Assembly: GCA_964370005.1 (NCBI GenBank)
Contig: CAYJGR010000084.1
Span: forward strand, 1 to 6,645
Length of the DNA stretch: 6,645 nt
Source of the DNA: Heteroruminococcus sp964370005
Lineage (GTDB): Bacteria; Bacillota; Clostridia; Oscillospirales; Ruminococcaceae
Direction of reading: 5' to 3'
Shown: piece after piece, positions 6,129 to 6,645 of the stretch
Layout: each line of letters opens with the position of its first letter
How positions within the stretch are numbered: position 1 is the stretch's first letter
Position numbers and translations under genes: made by a program
The notes under the pieces: generated by a model
What the model saw: only the letters and a program-made list of their open reading frames with translations
Databases searched by the model: none
What the model was told of the DNA's origin: nothing

Positions 6129-6176
6129 ATACCGCTACCTCGTTTTTTATAGTGTGTAAACTTGTATTTTTATAGC

Positions 6177-6203
6177 AAAAAAGGGCGTATAACGCCCCTT
6201 TTT
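6177..6203 (-). terminator. rho-independent terminator after rplS
   Basis: Read on the minus strand, GGGCGT and ACGCCC (6183-6188 with 6192-6197) form a 6-bp stem with a 3-nt loop. A G-U pair and further A-U pairs extend it outward, and a run of six T follows. It starts 12 nt after the rplS stop codon. A-tracts on the other side make it potentially active in both directions. It should end or reduce transcription between rplS and lepB, giving more L19 than LepB. Confidence 0.85.
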
Positions 6204-6215
6204 TTCTGCCACCGC

Positions 6216-6563
6216 TTATCTGCGGATGATTTCTTTGACCTTGGCAGCCTTGCCCACACGGTCACGCAGGTAATAAAGCTTACCACGACGTACACGACCA
6301 CTGCGAACCAATTCCACCTTCTCGATGTTGGGGGAATGTAGGGGGAACACACGCTCCACGCCCACACCATGAGCCAAACGACGAACGGTGAATGTTTCAT
6401 TGATACCGCCATGTTTCTTGGCGATAACTGTGCCCTCAAACACCTGTACTCTCTGACGCTCACCTTCCTTGATCCATACATGAACCTTTACGGTGTCGCC
6501 GATGCGCACTTCGGGTGCGTTCTCTTTCAGGCTTCCCTGAGAGATGATTTTCAAAGCATCCAT
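6216..6563 (-). CDS. rplS: 50S ribosomal protein L19
   Basis: Structural protein of the large ribosomal subunit, located at the interface with the 30S subunit. The 115 residues match the usual 113-118. The signature GVGVERVFPLHSP (66-78) and the basic C-terminal segment SGRVRRGKLYYLRDR (88-102) are diagnostic; RIGDTVKVHVWI (20-31) is the conserved N-terminal strand region. The frame is open for 11 more codons upstream, but the start at MDALKII is chosen because AAGGAGGAA lies 7 nt before it and it matches the family's N-terminus. A candidate promoter lies about 40 nt upstream, and a strong terminator follows. In Bacillota trmD and rimM commonly precede rplS, but the window ends before that could be seen. 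Confidence 0.98.
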   Translation of the reverse strand: MDALKIISQGSLKENAPEVRIGDTVKVHVWIKEGERQRVQVFEGTVIAKKHGGINETFTVRRLAHGVGVERVFPLHSPNIEKVELVRSGRVRRGKLYYLRDRVGKAAKVKEIIRR

Positions 6564-6570
6564 TTGATAC

Positions 6571-6579
6571 TTCCTCCTT
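6571..6579 (-). promoter_or_regulatory. ribosome binding site setting the rplS start
   Basis: AAGGAGGAA on the minus strand, 7 nt before the ATG at 6561-6563. It lies inside the longer open frame that begins at 6596 and therefore rules in favour of the internal ATG. Confidence 0.85.
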
Positions 6580-6603
6580 AATATCCGAACATTCATTCCC
6601 GAA

Positions 6604-6633
6604 ATTATAACGAAATCGGCAGCGGACTGTCCG
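6604..6633 (-). promoter_or_regulatory. candidate rplS promoter
   Basis: On the minus strand a perfect TATAAT (6604-6609) follows CGGACA (6628-6633, four of six consensus bases) by 18 nt. Transcription would start near 6597, giving a leader of about 34 nt. The -35 box falls in the palindrome CGGAC-T-GTCCG (6623-6633), which could be an operator or a chance feature. This would let rplS be transcribed independently of whatever lies upstream. Confidence 0.5.
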
Positions 6634-6645
6634 TTTTGGTGTACG

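Noticed and set aside
6146..6178. Possible lepB promoter (TTGCTA and TATAAA on the minus strand)
   Set aside because: The spacing is 21 nt, and transcription would start at the RBS itself; not a credible sigma-A promoter.
6564..6596. Upstream extension of rplS by 11 codons
   Set aside because: The ribosome binding site lies inside the extension and the L19 family begins at the MDALKII methionine.
6564..6600. L19 leader-type autoregulatory RNA structure upstream of rplS
   Set aside because: Such leaders are known in low-GC Gram-positives, but I could not draw a convincing matching fold in the short leader. A covariance-model search would decide.

Overview
The window reads as chromosomal DNA of a Gram-positive-type bacterium, most likely an uncultured member of the Clostridia (Bacillota). 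The reasons are strong AGGAGG-type ribosome binding sites before nearly every gene, the gene order rplS - lepB - rbgA - rnhB - yraN (a Bacillota arrangement), and intergenic repeats of a style I associate with gut Clostridia genomes. The family-level placement is inference.

Layout. Positions 1-673 (+ strand) carry one gene, a type IV pilin-like prepilin with a candidate promoter and a clear RBS. It is convergent with everything else. Positions 674-1015 contain no gene. They hold a near-perfect 17-bp hairpin, a GC-rich palindromic stretch, a small GTCGC/GCGAC hairpin and a heptanucleotide tandem repeat. All remaining genes are on the minus strand, read from right to left: rplS (L19), a rho-independent terminator, lepB (signal peptidase I), rbgA/ylqF (50S assembly GTPase), rnhB (RNase HII), yraN (UPF0102 nuclease-like protein), a repeat-rich spacer (3444-3628), an M19-family dipeptidase, and thrC (threonine synthase).

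How the genes work together. rplS and rbgA serve the large ribosomal subunit: a structural protein and a GTPase that finishes 50S maturation. lepB processes exported proteins at the membrane. rnhB removes RNA from RNA/DNA hybrids, and yraN is a conserved companion of rnhB. rbgA-rnhB-yraN are tightly coupled by 4-nt overlaps (GTGA and ATGA). The dipeptidase overlaps the start of thrC by 26 nt, so these two are probably co-translated. They may have arrived as, or become, a separate transcription unit downstream of the repeat spacer.

Novelty. I see no convincing undescribed system. The genes are ordinary housekeeping genes. The parts worth a second look are the non-coding repeats: a hairpin plus a possible 8-nt direct-repeat-flanked element at 683-994, a palindrome mosaic at 3483-3660 that appears to supply the last codons of yraN, and one heptanucleotide motif that recurs at three separate intergenic sites.
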